Positions 35,396-43,910 of a stretch of 64,000 nt of DNA are shown piece by piece (positions within the stretch are counted from its first letter, which is position 1; each line of letters starts with the position of its first letter). Source of the DNA: Paenibacillus lautus NBRC 15380 (GTDB lineage Bacteria > Bacillota > Bacilli > Paenibacillales > Paenibacillaceae). The notes under the pieces are model-generated. The model worked only from the letters and a program-made list of their open reading frames with translations. It was not told the origin of the DNA and made no database searches. A program made the translations under genes and the position numbers. The stretch is taken from the NCBI RefSeq assembly GCF_004000945.1, contig NZ_BIMF01000020.1:1-64000 (forward strand), in the 5' to 3' direction.

Positions 35396-36691
35396 GACAT
35401 TATTACCATCACTAATTTAATCATACTTGCCATACTGATTGCGTTGACCGCTTTTTTCGTAGCGTCCGAGTTTGCTGTCGTTAAAATCCGCATGTCGCGG
35501 ATCGATCAATTGATAACGGAAGGAAACAAAAAGGCGGTTGTTGCCAAAAAGGTAGCCGGGGATCTCGATTACTATCTCTCGGCCTGCCAGCTCGGCATTA
35601 CAGTGACGGCGTTGGGGCTCGGGGCCATCGGCAAGCCGGCCGTTGAACGTTTCATGTACCCGGTATTCGATTGGTTTGACATATCGGCTTCAACGGCCTC
35701 GATTGCCTCTTACGCCATTGCGTTCATTCTCGTGACCTTTTTGCATGTCGTGGTGGGGGAGATGGCGCCCAAGACCTTGGCTATTCAATTCTCGGAAAAG
35801 ATGACGCTGCTCCTTGCAGCCCCGCTGTATGGGTTCGGAAAGCTGATGTATCCGTTCATTTGGGCGCTAAATGGAGCCTCGCGCGTGCTGCTTCGTTTGT
35901 TCGGCGTGAAACCTACGCCGCATGAGCAGGCCTACTCGGAAGAGGAACTGCGCATTGTCATGGCACAGAGCTTTCAGGGCGGCGAGATCAATGAGACCAA
36001 GCTGGCTTACATGGAAAACGTATTTTCGTTTGATGAGCGTGTGGCCAAAGACATTATGGTACCGAGAACGGATCTGATCACCCTGGATAAAGGCATGAAA
36101 CACCCGGACATCGTCCGTATCCTGGATGAGCACAACTATACGCGGTACCCTGTCATCGAGGATGGCAGCAAGGATCGGGTGGTTGGCGTCGTCAATGTCA
36201 AAAAGATGCTGCCCCACATCGTGGCCGGACGAGACCGCAAGCTGGAAGAATTCGTTCGGGATCTTCCGGTCGTGCTTGAAATTACGCCGATCCAGGATGC
36301 CATGCTGAAGATGCAGCAGGAGCAGATGCATATGGCTTTGGTGATTGATGAATACGGCGGTACGGCGGGGATTCTGACCCTGGAGGATATCTTGGAAGAG
36401 ATCGTCGGGGAAATTCGCGACGAATTTGATGAAGATGAAGTAGCGGATATCCGCATGATCGGTGAACGCGAATACCTGATAAGCGGACGGGTTCTCTTGG
36501 AGGAGCTTGAGAAGCGCTTCGGCTTGGTATTCGAGGATAACGAGGAGATGGATACGATCGGCGGCTGGATACAGTATCAGAAAGGCACGACGGCTCAAGA
36601 CGGCGATGAGATCCAGCATGGCGAGCATGTATGGGCCGTAGCCGAAACGGATAATTTCCAGATCAAACACGTCATTCTCAGACACGGGTGA
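35393..36691 (+). CDS. CNNM/CorC (HlyC) family transporter, DUF21-CBS
   Basis: A 432-residue membrane protein. The N-terminal DUF21/CNNM domain has four hydrophobic segments (about 1-185). A CBS pair follows (about 205-335; MVPRTDLITLDK and LVIDEYGGTAGILTLEDILEEIVGEI), then a C-terminal CorC_HlyC domain (about 350-430). Relatives transport or regulate magnesium and cobalt. The TTG start sits behind the SD-hairpin element. A shorter paralogue follows 77 bp downstream. Confidence 0.9.
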   Translation: MDIITITNLIILAILIALTAFFVASEFAVVKIRMSRIDQLITEGNKKAVVAKKVAGDLDYYLSACQLGITVTALGLGAIGKPAVERFMYPVFDWFDISASTASIASYAIAFILVTFLHVVVGEMAPKTLAIQFSEKMTLLLAAPLYGFGKLMYPFIWALNGASRVLLRLFGVKPTPHEQAYSEEELRIVMAQSFQGGEINETKLAYMENVFSFDERVAKDIMVPRTDLITLDKGMKHPDIVRILDEHNYTRYPVIEDGSKDRVVGVVNVKKMLPHIVAGRDRKLEEFVRDLPVVLEITPIQDAMLKMQQEQMHMALVIDEYGGTAGILTLEDILEEIVGEIRDEFDEDEVADIRMIGEREYLISGRVLLEELEKRFGLVFEDNEEMDTIGGWIQYQKGTTAQDGDEIQHGEHVWAVAETDNFQIKHVILRHG

Positions 36692-36738
36692 TCAAGGGCA
36701 TAGCGTAATCCCGTGCACATTCAGACCATAACTTTTTT

Positions 36739-36771
36739 GGAGGTGAATCCCTCGCAAGAGGGAAATCATTG
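36739..36771 (+). promoter_or_regulatory. SD-hairpin-start element, copy B
   Basis: It repeats copy A: GGAGGTGA (36739-36746), hairpin CCCTC-GCAA-GAGGG, TTG at 36769. Over 37 nt only two bases differ, both in the tetraloop (TGAA versus GCAA), while the stem, SD and spacing are identical. Confidence 0.65.
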
Positions 36772-37836
36772 GACGGAATAATCGTGTTAAATTTATTTTT
36801 GGTAGCTGTGTTTATAGGACTGACTGCATTTTTCGTGGGCGCCGAATTCGCCATATTGAAGGTGCGGCTGTCCCAGATCGATCAATTGATCGCAGAGGGG
36901 AATAAACGGGCGGTCACGGCCAGGAAGGTAGCCCATGAGCTGGATTACTACTTGTCCGCTTGCCAGCTTGGAATCACTATTACGGCCCTCGTGCTCGGCG
37001 CGCTGGGCGAACCGACCGTCGAAAGAATGCTGCACCCGCTGTTTGAACGATTCGACGTGCCGGCGGCGGTGGCAACAGTACTCTCTTATGCCATTGCCCT
37101 TGGGATCATTACGTTCCTGCACGTTGTCATCGGGGAACTGGCACCTAAAACACTAGCGATCCAATTTGCCGAGAAAATGACGTTACTGCTGGCACCTCCC
37201 TTGTATTGGTTTGGGAAGATCATGTATCCGTTTATCTATGCACTGAATGGAGCTTCGCGTCTTCTGCTTCGATTATTCGGCGTAAAGCCCGCAGGGCATG
37301 AAACGGTCCATTCCGAAGAGGAATTGAAGTGGATCGTGGATCAGAGTTACGAGAGCGGCGAAATTAACCAAACCGAGATGGGGTATTTGACCAATATATT
37401 TGCTTTTGAGGAGCGCACCTTGCGGGAAATCATGGTCCCGAGAGATCGCATCGTCACGGTAGAACGAGGGTGGCCCCTTGCCAATATCCTGGAAGTTCTC
37501 GGGGAGTACGACTATACCCGTTACCCGGTGACGGAAGCGGGACGCACGGAGGATTTCATCGGGTTTATCCATACGAAGGAGATGCTGACGGGCATAGCAG
37601 CCGGAAGAAACTGCAGCGTGAATGATTTTATTCATGACATGCCGCGTTTTCCGGAATCGTCTTCGATCAAGGACGTCCTGATCAAGATGCAGCAAATCCG
37701 CGTGCATATGGCCGTTGTCGCGAACGAATCCGGCGCGGCGATCGGGCTGGTGACGATGGAGGATATCCTGGAGGAAATCGTGGGCGACATTCGGGACGAA
37801 TCGGATCGTCACGAACTGCTGGGTGCACAGGCCTAA
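36769..37836 (+). CDS. CNNM family protein lacking the CorC_HlyC domain
   Basis: A 355-residue paralogue of the upstream protein. The DUF21 membrane domain and both CBS motifs are present, ending at LEEIVGDIRDESDRHELLGAQA. It stops about 77 residues earlier and so lacks the C-terminal CorC_HlyC domain. No frameshifted remnant follows, so the short form may be genuine. The pair may form a heteromer. It shares the copy B SD-hairpin element. Confidence 0.87.
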   Translation: MDGIIVLNLFLVAVFIGLTAFFVGAEFAILKVRLSQIDQLIAEGNKRAVTARKVAHELDYYLSACQLGITITALVLGALGEPTVERMLHPLFERFDVPAAVATVLSYAIALGIITFLHVVIGELAPKTLAIQFAEKMTLLLAPPLYWFGKIMYPFIYALNGASRLLLRLFGVKPAGHETVHSEEELKWIVDQSYESGEINQTEMGYLTNIFAFEERTLREIMVPRDRIVTVERGWPLANILEVLGEYDYTRYPVTEAGRTEDFIGFIHTKEMLTGIAAGRNCSVNDFIHDMPRFPESSSIKDVLIKMQQIRVHMAVVANESGAAIGLVTMEDILEEIVGDIRDESDRHELLGAQA

Positions 37837-37878
37837 GCGATGGCGAACTAGCATCGGGCACGATCTAAGAATATGAAA

Positions 37879-37964
37879 ATGCTCTTTAGCTACCCATCCG
37901 GTGGCGAGAGAGCATGATCTTGAATCATGGAAAGAGCAGCTTCTAATCTTAGAAGCTGCTCTTT
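37879..37964. terminator. Stacked hairpins between convergent genes
   Basis: Three hairpins occur in succession: ATGCTCT/AGAGCAT (37879-37915), CATGAT/ATCATG (about 37913-37929) and the strongest, AAAGAGCAGCTTCTAA with TTAGAAGCTGCTCTTT (37931-37964). The last is flanked by A and T runs and can terminate both the CNNM genes and the beta-galactosidase gene. Confidence 0.8.
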
Positions 37965-37986
37965 GTATTTGTTTTATAGAGGGGTT

Positions 37987-40900
37987 TTAGCGTGCTGCCC
38001 CCATCGTAAAGCCGAAGCTGTAAGTACGGTTGGAAGGCAGCGTAAATTCTTCGTGGATCGGCGCTCCCCAGCTGTCGTCACCGCCTACGCCCATTTGCTT
38101 ATAGTTAATGCGGAGGACGGTTTTATCGCTTGGCGGGAGCTTGTACATATGGTCGCTGCCCTCGAGTTCATCCGGCGTCCACGGCAGGACGCATACCTCC
38201 ATGAGGGAGGAGCTTTCGAATCGTAGACCTTCCCCGCTGCTTCCTTCGGTGAGACTCGCGAAGCGGACATCCGTTTTGTTCCCGCATTCTTGAGGTCTTA
38301 GATAAGGAACGAACTGATCGGCTGCTTTTCCCGTGTATCGACCGATTTTGGCCCCCGTCTTCCGGTCCCAATAATTATCATGCGGCCCCCGCCCATACCA
38401 GCTGAGCATATCGAGACTTTCATCCAGCAAGAACAGCATGCCGATTTCCGGAATGTCTGGCAAGCCGCTGCCCGGAACAAAGGTTTCTTGCACGCGGATG
38501 GTCCCATCCGGGAAGATTCGATACCCCAGAGTCAAGCCGGATACGGGATGGGTCTCAATCTGATAGTGACTGGAGACCACGACGGCAGGACCTTCTGTAT
38601 GCCAGCGCAGAGCCAGCAGCTTCCGCTGATCATGGGCCGTTCTCCATACGCCGCAGCGTTCGGGGAGCCGGTTGCCCAGATCGTTATCGGTGACGGCCCG
38701 CCAGAAATTCGGTCTGGCCGGTGCGAGCAGGTATTCCTTGCCGGATTGCGCGTAAGATGTCAGATCGCCGGTGCCAAGGTGGAAGCGTAACGAAACGGCA
38801 GGGCCCGAGATGAGAAGCTCTTCATCCGACTCGGTAACTTCCAGAGCCTGCGCGTTTGCAAGAGTGTCTGTTTCCGGTTGGTTCGCCGCTATATAGGTCG
38901 TTAGCGCGAACTGCTCCCAAGCCTCTTCATGCCCCGCTGGTGCCCACTTGGTGCTCTCCTTCCGAACGAGGGAGACGGTGAGAATCGCTTCTTTTCCATC
39001 GTCCTCTATAGGGGAATACGGAATCTTGATTTCGGAATGGTCACCGGGCTGAAGCGAGAGCTGGAGCGTGCCGGATTGGCTTTCTTCTCCGTTCAGTTGG
39101 ATTTCCCATTTTACAAGATACGAATCGAGATTGGTAAACAAGAAACGGTTGCTGACCCGAATCCGGCCTGCGGCAGGGTCCAAACATTCAAACTTGACGT
39201 TCTGGTAGCATTTTTTTACTTCGTCCAGCTTGGGGGTTTTGCTGCGGTCCGCGAAGATCAGGCCGTTTCCGCTGAAGTTGCCGTCATGCGGCGTTTCGTT
39301 GAAGTCCCCGCCGTACGCCAAATATTCGATTCCGTCCGCCGTTTGGGTGCGGATCGCTTGATCGATCCAGTCCCATATAAAAGCTCCCTGCAAAATGTCA
39401 TACCTCTCAAACAGCTCCCAATACAGGTGAAGCCCGCCGCAGGAATTGCCCATCGCGTGACTGTACTCGCAAATGATATAAGGCTTGTCCGGGTTGCTGT
39501 TGGCATACTTCTCTACATCCTGCGGTTTTGCATACATGGTGGATTCCATGTCGCTGGCCGCTTCGGACGCCCTGTAATGAAAGATTCCCTCGTAATGAAC
39601 GAGCCGCGACGGATCGGCCTCCTTCAGAAAATCGTGCATCGCAATGAAGTTGTCGCCTCCGAACGATTCATTGCCAAGCGACCAGATGATGACGGAGGGG
39701 TGATTCTTGTCCCGTTGAAACATCGAATTGCAGCGGTCCAATACATTGTCGCGCCACTCGAGCTTGCTGCCGGGCACCGTTTCTTCCAGCTCCTGCTGTC
39801 CATACGTCCAGGTTCCGTGCGTCTCCAGATTCGTTTCATCGATGACATATAAACCGTATTCATCGCAGAGGTCATACCATACGGATTGATTCGGGTAATG
39901 GGAGGTCCGTACCGCATTAATGTTATGCGTCTTCATCAGCTCAATATCGGTGATCATGTCTTCACGGCTAAGAGCCCGCCCGGTATCCGGGGAGAATTCA
40001 TGCCGGTTCACGCCTTTGAACAGAATGCGCTGACCGTTGATTCGCATCAGCCCGTCCTTCAGCTCGAAGCGGCGGAAACCCGTACGGCAGCTTACGGCTC
40101 CGCGGCAAGCTCCGTCCGTATCCTTCAATGCCAGAACGACGGTGTACAAATAAGGTGATTCCGCGCTCCATTTTTGGGGCTCGGGAACGTCCATGCTCAG
40201 GGTGAAGCTGCCCTCATCGATAATGTAATCCGCTATTGTGAGTGCTTGTTTCTTGACCAGCTGACGGTCCTGATCGTATAGAAGCGCCTCAAGCTGAAGC
40301 TTGTCCTTATCGATGGTTTCATTAAAGTAATTCGTAACGGTTGCATTGATCTGCAGCTCGGCATTCCGGTATTCGTCATCAAGAACCGGGCGCACGAAGA
40401 AATCGGAGATATGGATGGTAGGGACGGAATAGAGGTAGACTTCGCGGAAGATCCCGCTAAGCCTCCAGAAATCCTGGTCCTCCAGCCAGCTCGCGTCGCA
40501 CCATCGGTAAACCTCAACAGCCAATTTGTTCTTGCCTTCGATCAGATAGGGGGTAATGTCGAACTCGGCCGGCGTAAACGTATCCTCGCTGTATCCGACC
40601 ATCTCGCCGTTCACCCATACATAGAAAGCGGATTCAACACCTTGGAAGCTAATATAAACGGGCTGTTCCTTCCATGTGTCCGGTACCGTGAATTCACGGA
40701 TGTAGGAGCCTACGGGATTGTATCTCGTTGGCGCGAAGGGGGCTTTTAATTCAGGCTCCAATTCGGACCAGGGGTATCTAACATTCGTATATTGAGGATA
40801 GTCATAGCCTTGAAGCTGCCAATGGGAAGGGACGGGCATATCGGCCCAGCTGCCGGAATCATAATCGGCCTCGTAGAAATTTTGGATGCGCTTGTCAGGG

Positions 40901-41106
40901 GTTTCGGCAAATGCAAACTTCCATATCCCGTTCAATGACTGATACCAAGGGGACATGGAGTGGGCATGGTTCAACGCCTCAGACTCCGACGGAAACGTCA
41001 TCATGTAAGCATGGGCTTTGTGACGGTTTAGCTGAAAAATATTCGGATTATTATTCCATTCGGGATAACCGTTTGCAGGTGCCTGGTAAATGAATTTGGT
41101 ACGCAA
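37987..41106 (-). CDS. Beta-galactosidase, GH2 (LacZ type)
   Basis: A 1039-residue GH2 enzyme without signal peptide, of LacZ length. Glu480 in IIWSLGNESFGG is the acid/base and Glu547 in IICEYSHAMGNS the nucleophile. A C-terminal Bgal_small_N-like domain (about 760-1035) completes the LacZ/EbgA plan. TTG start behind AGGAGGAGC. It is transcribed alone, convergent with the CNNM genes. It could remove galactose from imported galacto- or arabinogalacto-oligosaccharides. Confidence 0.92.
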   Translation of the reverse strand: MRTKFIYQAPANGYPEWNNNPNIFQLNRHKAHAYMMTFPSESEALNHAHSMSPWYQSLNGIWKFAFAETPDKRIQNFYEADYDSGSWADMPVPSHWQLQGYDYPQYTNVRYPWSELEPELKAPFAPTRYNPVGSYIREFTVPDTWKEQPVYISFQGVESAFYVWVNGEMVGYSEDTFTPAEFDITPYLIEGKNKLAVEVYRWCDASWLEDQDFWRLSGIFREVYLYSVPTIHISDFFVRPVLDDEYRNAELQINATVTNYFNETIDKDKLQLEALLYDQDRQLVKKQALTIADYIIDEGSFTLSMDVPEPQKWSAESPYLYTVVLALKDTDGACRGAVSCRTGFRRFELKDGLMRINGQRILFKGVNRHEFSPDTGRALSREDMITDIELMKTHNINAVRTSHYPNQSVWYDLCDEYGLYVIDETNLETHGTWTYGQQELEETVPGSKLEWRDNVLDRCNSMFQRDKNHPSVIIWSLGNESFGGDNFIAMHDFLKEADPSRLVHYEGIFHYRASEAASDMESTMYAKPQDVEKYANSNPDKPYIICEYSHAMGNSCGGLHLYWELFERYDILQGAFIWDWIDQAIRTQTADGIEYLAYGGDFNETPHDGNFSGNGLIFADRSKTPKLDEVKKCYQNVKFECLDPAAGRIRVSNRFLFTNLDSYLVKWEIQLNGEESQSGTLQLSLQPGDHSEIKIPYSPIEDDGKEAILTVSLVRKESTKWAPAGHEEAWEQFALTTYIAANQPETDTLANAQALEVTESDEELLISGPAVSLRFHLGTGDLTSYAQSGKEYLLAPARPNFWRAVTDNDLGNRLPERCGVWRTAHDQRKLLALRWHTEGPAVVVSSHYQIETHPVSGLTLGYRIFPDGTIRVQETFVPGSGLPDIPEIGMLFLLDESLDMLSWYGRGPHDNYWDRKTGAKIGRYTGKAADQFVPYLRPQECGNKTDVRFASLTEGSSGEGLRFESSSLMEVCVLPWTPDELEGSDHMYKLPPSDKTVLRINYKQMGVGGDDSWGAPIHEEFTLPSNRTYSFGFTMGAAR

Positions 41107-41384
41107 TGTGTTCAGCTCCTCCTAGATTATGGTTTCCTTCTACTGTCAGTATAGAGGTTAATTCGGTCCAAGAGTATAAGGAAGTTGCGTTTTTCTATTA
41201 AAAACGACAGCCAGATTACACACCAGAGTGGTCAGCAGAGGTGAACAGAGCCTTTTTGCAGGAGTCAGGCCGTATCTTGATGTGCGTGTTCGCCTCCAGG
41301 CATTTCACGGTTTACATTGGAGAAGGTTTATGAAACAATGGTTAGTAAATGGACATTCACTAATTGGGGAGAGGAGATTACGCT

Positions 41385-41978
41385 ATGGTAAGACCTCGCG
41401 AATTCCAAGATGAGGCTATCTTCTACGGTGTCTACCGGGCACTGTGTAAAAAAGGATACGGTCAAGCAGCATTAACCGACATCACGCATGAAGTGAATAT
41501 TTCGCCGGCAGCCCTAATGAAGCGATTCGGTTCGAAGAAAAATCTGTTCCTGGCCTACAGCGATTATGTTATTGAATTAACCAAGCAAGCCTTTCAGGAG
41601 GCCAGCTTATCCGATCAATCCAGAATTGATGCACTAAAGGCCGTGTTTCAGCATGCGGTTTTACATATGAAAGATCCTGTTGAATTGGCTAACCACACTT
41701 CCTTCTATCTGGAAGGGACGAATGATCCGGATTTGTTGGAGAAGACCCGGTACCGGCTGCAGCTGATCGATGAGTTTACCCGGCAGATGCTGAACCAGGC
41801 GATTACGAACAAAGAAATCGCTGGATGCGACGTCGCTATGGTTAGCAGGGTATTGCAAGCCGCGATCAGCGGCGCCATGATGATCTGGATTAAAGAATCA
41901 AACCGGGCGTTGGACGAACTGTTTGATGAATGCTTTCAGGTGATACTCGCTCCGTTATTGAATGTCGGTACGTCATAA
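41385..41978 (+). CDS. TetR family regulator
   Basis: A 197-residue TetR-type repressor. Helix-turn-helix residues appear in GYGQAALTDITHEVNIS and the recognition helix ALMKRFGSKKNLF. The C-terminal domain is helical and ligand-binding. ATG 41385 lies eight bases after GAGGAG; an upstream in-frame ATG at 41364 has no SD. It precedes an alpha/beta hydrolase by 26 bp and probably regulates that two-gene unit. Confidence 0.88.
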   Translation: MVRPREFQDEAIFYGVYRALCKKGYGQAALTDITHEVNISPAALMKRFGSKKNLFLAYSDYVIELTKQAFQEASLSDQSRIDALKAVFQHAVLHMKDPVELANHTSFYLEGTNDPDLLEKTRYRLQLIDEFTRQMLNQAITNKEIAGCDVAMVSRVLQAAISGAMMIWIKESNRALDELFDECFQVILAPLLNVGTS

Positions 41979-42004
41979 TTTCAACTTAGCGAGGAGGATT
42001 CGTT

Positions 42005-42784
42005 ATGCCGATTTTCAAAGGAAGGGAAGTCGATTTGTACTATGAAGTAAAGGGTGAAGGAAAACCGCTTGTTTTTACGCATGGGGCCTCATGGAATCAT
42101 AAACAATGGCGGACGCAAGTCGATTATTTCTCCCGCCATTATCAAACCTTGGTGTGGGATGTTCGGGGACATGGTTCGTCTTCCTTGCCGGACGGAAAAG
42201 TGGATTCGGAGGACTTTAGCAGAGATTTGGCGGATCTGCTAGGTGATCTGGACATCGAGAAAGCAATCTTATGCGGTTTATCCCTCGGTGGACATATTTC
42301 GCTGCAGACTGCTGTTCGCTATCCTGACAAGGTCGCAGCCCTTGTACTGATCGGCACTCCGTTCACGAATGCGTTCAATTGGTATGAGCGAATGTTCGTG
42401 CCGCTGAATCGCTGGTCAAGCTACTTGATGCCGATGTCCTTATCGGGAAAAATGCAAGGGAAAATGCTATCCAAGTATAACAAGGGCAATCAAGCTTATA
42501 TAGAGAAAGCCTTTCGTTCCATCCCGCATTCCAACTGGGTTCGGATATGGGATGCAGTGACCCGGATGGACAGCACGCAGGATCTGCATAAGATTCATTG
42601 TCCAACCTTGCTTCTTCAAGGAGAGAGCGACACGATGATCCGAAGGCAGCAGGAGTACATGCAGGAGAGAATTGCGAATTCTCGATTAAAAATCATCCGG
42701 AACGCTCACCATGCAACAAATTTGGATAACCCGGATGAAGTCAATGAAGCCATCGCTTCATTTCTGACGGAGAACGCGTTGTAG
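42005..42784 (+). CDS. Alpha/beta hydrolase
   Basis: A 259-residue alpha/beta hydrolase. The nucleophile elbow is GLSLGGHIS (Ser near residue 94), with HGASWNHKQW as the oxyanion region near 26-35. The catalytic His lies in RNAHHATNLDNP near the C-terminus, and Asp in LQGESDTMI. Cytoplasmic; substrate unknown. It is cotranscribed with the TetR gene. Confidence 0.87.
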   Translation: MPIFKGREVDLYYEVKGEGKPLVFTHGASWNHKQWRTQVDYFSRHYQTLVWDVRGHGSSSLPDGKVDSEDFSRDLADLLGDLDIEKAILCGLSLGGHISLQTAVRYPDKVAALVLIGTPFTNAFNWYERMFVPLNRWSSYLMPMSLSGKMQGKMLSKYNKGNQAYIEKAFRSIPHSNWVRIWDAVTRMDSTQDLHKIHCPTLLLQGESDTMIRRQQEYMQERIANSRLKIIRNAHHATNLDNPDEVNEAIASFLTENAL

Positions 42785-42811
42785 ACTTATAGCGGAAGGG
42801 GGCTTTAAAGC

Positions 42812-42841
42812 TTGACGCTTTGATCTGGGGATAGGTATAAT
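42812..42841 (+). promoter_or_regulatory. Strong SigA promoter of the 6S-like RNA
   Basis: TTGACG (42812-42817), 18 bp spacer, TATAAT (42836-42841). No gene follows for over 400 bp, which supports a non-coding transcript. Confidence 0.75.
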
Positions 42842-42847
42842 ATGTAA

Positions 42848-43067
42848 AACCTACTTTAAGGAGAGATTTGTTGTTCTTAACTTTGTTTGAACCATAGGGT
42901 CGGAAGAACGCTTGACTTGACATAGCCGTAGACAGGCTAGGTTTCGTTCAAGATGCATTCTTCGGGGAAATATGGTGGGGTTAAGAACTGCGGAGATCAA
43001 GGAAGCCTTAGGTAGACTATCCTATTTGCGTCTTGGATCCGCGTTGTTTCTGCAGCGCGGATTTTTT
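42848..43067 (+). ncRNA. ssrS: Probable 6S RNA
   Basis: The region between the strong promoter and a terminator can fold as one long rod. A closing stem joins CTACTTTAAGG (from 42851) with CCTTAGGTAG (near 43007-43016). A wide internal loop comes next, then GTTCTTAAC (42873-42881) pairs with GTTAAGAAC (42980-42988), CCATA with TATGG, GAAGAA with TTCTTC and CTTGA with TCAAG, ending in a TAGCC/GGCTA hairpin. Closing stem, large central bubble and apical stem are the 6S RNA architecture that mimics an open promoter for RNA polymerase. The assignment is structural; primary-sequence similarity was not tested. Confidence 0.6.
43037..43067 (+). terminator. Terminator of the 6S-like RNA
   Basis: ATCCGCG (43037-43043) pairs with CGCGGAT (43056-43062), followed by six T residues. 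Confidence 0.85.
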
Positions 43068-43299
43068 ATTAGATTATTGAATTTGTACGTTTTCAGCGAA
43101 GCTGAACCATTCGATAATCGCAAGAAAAACTTCTTCTAAACGCGGTCTGTCTTCTATGAAGTGCGTCGATGGATGTTTTTCTTATGGATGCAATTAGCAC
43201 ATAGACTTCATATAGAGGCGGAGAATGACACGAGTTCATTTTCCGTCTTTTTATGTTTTCTAATAGAAATAATCTTGAGAAGGACAGGTGAACCACATT

Positions 43300-43800
43300 A
43301 TGGAACTGGAAACAAAGCGTTTACTGCTTAGAACACTGGATATGGATTTGATTGACGCGGCGGCGCGCCGAGATCCGAAGGCATTCGAGGATTTAGGATA
43401 CCATAGCAACGGCGAATGGCCGGGACCCGACTTTTATGAGGCACTGCCTTTTTTTCGGGAATTGTTGATCAAGAATCAGGGCACTCGGGGCTTTGACTCA
43501 TGGATTATCGTCGACAAAGCCACGCGCGATATTGTCGGCGGCATCGGATTCCTGGGAGAGCCTGATCCGGAGGGCAGAATCGAAATCGGCTTTGCCACCA
43601 ATCCAAGCCATCAGCGGCAAGGGTACTGTCATGAAGCAGCGCAAAAACTATTGGATTGGGCTTCGCGTCAGCGGGACGTCAAATCCATCATCGCCAGATG
43701 TGAACCTGGGAATGCGGCTTCTCAGCATGTTTTGCTTAAACTGGGATTCCAGAAGAGACACGAGGATTCGGAATTCATACACTGGATATATCCGAACTAA
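43300..43800 (+). CDS. GNAT family N-acetyltransferase, RimJ/RimL-like
   Basis: A 166-residue acetyltransferase. Acetyl-CoA contacts are in FATNPSHQRQGYCHEAAQKL (the R/Q-x-x-G-x-G/A loop). Motif B-like GNAASQHVLLKLGF near the C-terminus is typical of RimJ/RimL-type proteins that acetylate ribosomal or small-molecule amines. ATG 43300 is eight bases after AGGTGA; GTG 43288 would be only three bases after its SD. Confidence 0.82.
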   Translation: MELETKRLLLRTLDMDLIDAAARRDPKAFEDLGYHSNGEWPGPDFYEALPFFRELLIKNQGTRGFDSWIIVDKATRDIVGGIGFLGEPDPEGRIEIGFATNPSHQRQGYCHEAAQKLLDWASRQRDVKSIIARCEPGNAASQHVLLKLGFQKRHEDSEFIHWIYPN

Positions 43801-43831
43801 AGCGGGGAGCGGCGATCGGTGATCCCCTTCA

Positions 43832-43860
43832 TTGACACCCCAAAATAGGGTTGCTACAAT
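43832..43860 (+). promoter_or_regulatory. SigA promoter of acyl-CoA dehydrogenase gene
   Basis: TTGACA (43832-43837), 17 bp spacer, TACAAT (43855-43860), 50 bp before the start codon. Confidence 0.7.
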
Positions 43861-43910
43861 TTTAAGTATATATCCATCGGAATACAAGGGTTAGCAAGGA
43901 GGGGACAAAC

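Noticed and set aside
35368..35420. Leader peptide starting at GTG inside the SD-hairpin element
   Set aside because: The GTG lies within the SD itself and has no separate SD.
41107..41384. Gene or promoter in the gap before the TetR gene
   Set aside because: Only short frames without SD and no properly spaced -35/-10 pair were found.
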